A DNA stretch of 5,499 nucleotides from JAENVT01 sp031412355 (GTDB lineage: Bacteria; Actinomycetota; Acidimicrobiia; Acidimicrobiales; Ilumatobacteraceae). Below the pieces are notes generated by a model. The model saw only the letters and a program-made list of their open reading frames with translations, did no database searches and was not told the DNA's origin. The DNA lies in the NCBI GenBank assembly GCA_031412355.1, contig JANOCR010000040.1, positions 1-5,499 on the forward strand, written 5' to 3'. This document shows positions 4,487 to 5,499 of the stretch, one piece after another. How positions within the stretch are numbered: the first letter of the stretch is position 1; each line of letters opens with the position of its first letter. A program made the translations under genes and the position numbers.

Positions 4487-5499
4487 CCGGCCTGCGCATG
4501 CGGCCCAGTCGCGACGAGTTTCGTGCCCTCGCCGGGCAGCACACGGTGGTGCCGGTGTGGACCGAGGTGCTCGCCGACCTCGAGACTCCCGTGGCGGCGT
4601 ACGTCAAGCTGGTCGGCGGTGGTTCGGGGTTCCTGCTCGAGTCGGTCGAGCACGGCGAACGCTGGAGCCGCTACAGCTTCGTCGGTCGCGATCCCGTCGC
4701 GACGCTGGAACTGCGCGACGGTCTGATCACGACGTTCGGCAACGTCCCCGCAACCGTGCCGCTCGACCGCGGCATGCTGGCGGCACTCGACGAACTGCTG
4801 CGCATCTACCGCGCACCTATCATCGCCGATCTGCCACCGTTGCAGAGTGGTGTGATGGGGTACCTCGGATACGACATCGTGCGCGAAGTCGAACGACTGC
4901 CGGACGCCCCACACGACGACCGTCACCTGCCGGATGCGGCTATGAGCGTGATCGGCTCGTTGGCCGCGTTCGATCACTGGCGCCAACGTGTCTATCTCAT
5001 CGAGAGCGTGCCGGTGCTGGATATGAACGACACCGAGCTCGACTTGGCCTATGACGCGGCGATCTCACGCGTCGAACGTGCTGTCGCCGATCTCGCCCGG
5101 CCGCTGGCGTACGTGCCGGTGGAGCCTCCGCAGGCCGATGACGAGATGCCGGCCGTTCGCAGCACGATGCCCAACGGCATGTACCAGCAGGCCGTCGAAG
5201 TCGCCAAGGAGCACATCGTGGCCGGCGACATCTTCCAGGTCGTGCTCTCGCAGCGGTATGACATCGACCTCGACGCCGATCCCTTCGACTTCTATCGTGT
5301 GCTCCGCCAGGTCAATCCGAGCCCGTACATGTACTTCTTGAAGCATCCCGACATCACCATCGTGGGGAGCTCGCCCGAGCCGATGGTGCAGGTGCTCGGG
5401 CGCAAGGTCATCAGCCGGCCGATCGCCGGAACACGCCGTCGTGGGCGCGACGACGACCACGATCGCCGCATGGCGGGTGAGCTGAAGGAGAACCCCAAA
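4483..5499 (+). CDS. trpE: Anthranilate synthase component I, 3' end outside the window
   Basis: TrpE makes anthranilate from chorismate with ammonia or glutamine-derived ammonia from TrpG (EC 4.1.3.27), the committed step of tryptophan synthesis. The 339 residues visible are the first two thirds of a protein of about 500, cut by the window edge and not by mutation. The N-terminal domain has LLES (51-54), the tryptophan feedback site including Ser54, and SRYSFVG (62-68). The chorismate-binding domain begins with AGDIFQVVLSQR (247-258), then NPSPYMYF (278-285), GSSPE (295-299) and RPIAGTRRRG (312-321). Presence of LLES and NPSPYM argues for a feedback-inhibited TrpE rather than PabB or an isochorismate synthase. 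The start at 4483 makes an ATGA overlap with hisI; ATG 4498 is a weaker alternative. No trp leader peptide or attenuator fits in front of it. Confidence 0.95.
   Translation, partial: MTGLRMRPSRDEFRALAGQHTVVPVWTEVLADLETPVAAYVKLVGGGSGFLLESVEHGERWSRYSFVGRDPVATLELRDGLITTFGNVPATVPLDRGMLAALDELLRIYRAPIIADLPPLQSGVMGYLGYDIVREVERLPDAPHDDRHLPDAAMSVIGSLAAFDHWRQRVYLIESVPVLDMNDTELDLAYDAAISRVERAVADLARPLAYVPVEPPQADDEMPAVRSTMPNGMYQQAVEVAKEHIVAGDIFQVVLSQRYDIDLDADPFDFYRVLRQVNPSPYMYFLKHPDITIVGSSPEPMVQVLGRKVISRPIAGTRRRGRDDDHDRRMAGELKENPK

Noticed and set aside
4441..4986. A 181-residue open frame on the minus strand inside trpE.
   Set aside because: It lies opposite the well-matched TrpE N-terminal domain and shows no recognisable motif.
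4483..5499. TrpE as a truncated pseudogene.
   Set aside because: The frame is open with conserved motifs up to the last base; the sequence just ends.

Overview
This window is an ordinary but compact amino-acid biosynthesis locus. All eight genes lie on the + strand and there is almost no non-coding DNA. The order is hisB, hisH, hisA, hisF, an aldo/keto reductase gene, a GroES-like co-chaperonin gene, hisI, and trpE (cut by the right edge). The organism is most likely a high-GC actinobacterium (Actinomycetota). The DNA is GC-rich, the hisB-hisH-hisA-hisF...hisI...trpE order is the known actinobacterial arrangement (Mycobacterium tuberculosis has a similar his-then-trp block), and the GroES-like protein resembles a divergent actinobacterial type. 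An Acidimicrobiia-like lineage is plausible, because HisA looks like a dedicated HisA rather than the dual-function PriA of many actinobacteria. That placement is inference, not proof.

Region 1 (4-2723) is a tight histidine cluster. HisB dehydrates imidazole-glycerol phosphate (IGP). HisH and HisF form the glutamine-dependent IGP synthase, and HisA makes its substrate PRFAR by isomerising ProFAR. The hisH/hisA and hisA/hisF junctions are ATGA overlaps (stop of one gene inside the start of the next), and hisB/hisH are 4 bases apart, so translation is probably coupled. The bases before hisB also allow an ATGA overlap with an upstream gene, probably hisC, which lies outside the window.

Region 2 (2724-4129) interrupts the histidine genes. 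An aldo/keto reductase with a strong Shine-Dalgarno site comes 15 bases after hisF. After 26 bases a 108-residue GroES-like protein begins at a GTG. This protein keeps a GroEL-binding-like mobile loop but appears to lack the roof hairpin of normal GroES. No groEL is visible.

Region 3 (4130-5499) holds hisI, which encodes the PRAMP cyclohydrolase acting upstream of HisA, overlapping trpE by ATGA. TrpE starts tryptophan synthesis from chorismate. The two pathways are therefore joined in expression, and both draw on PRPP. The GroES-like gene and hisI both lack a Shine-Dalgarno site and each has a TANNNT hexamer 6-7 bases before the chosen start, which suggests leaderless internal promoters.

I found no mobile element, CRISPR array, RNA gene, clear terminator or undescribed multi-gene system. 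The points most worth a second look are the co-chaperonin, the two candidate leaderless promoters, the HisA type, and an altered motif in HisH.
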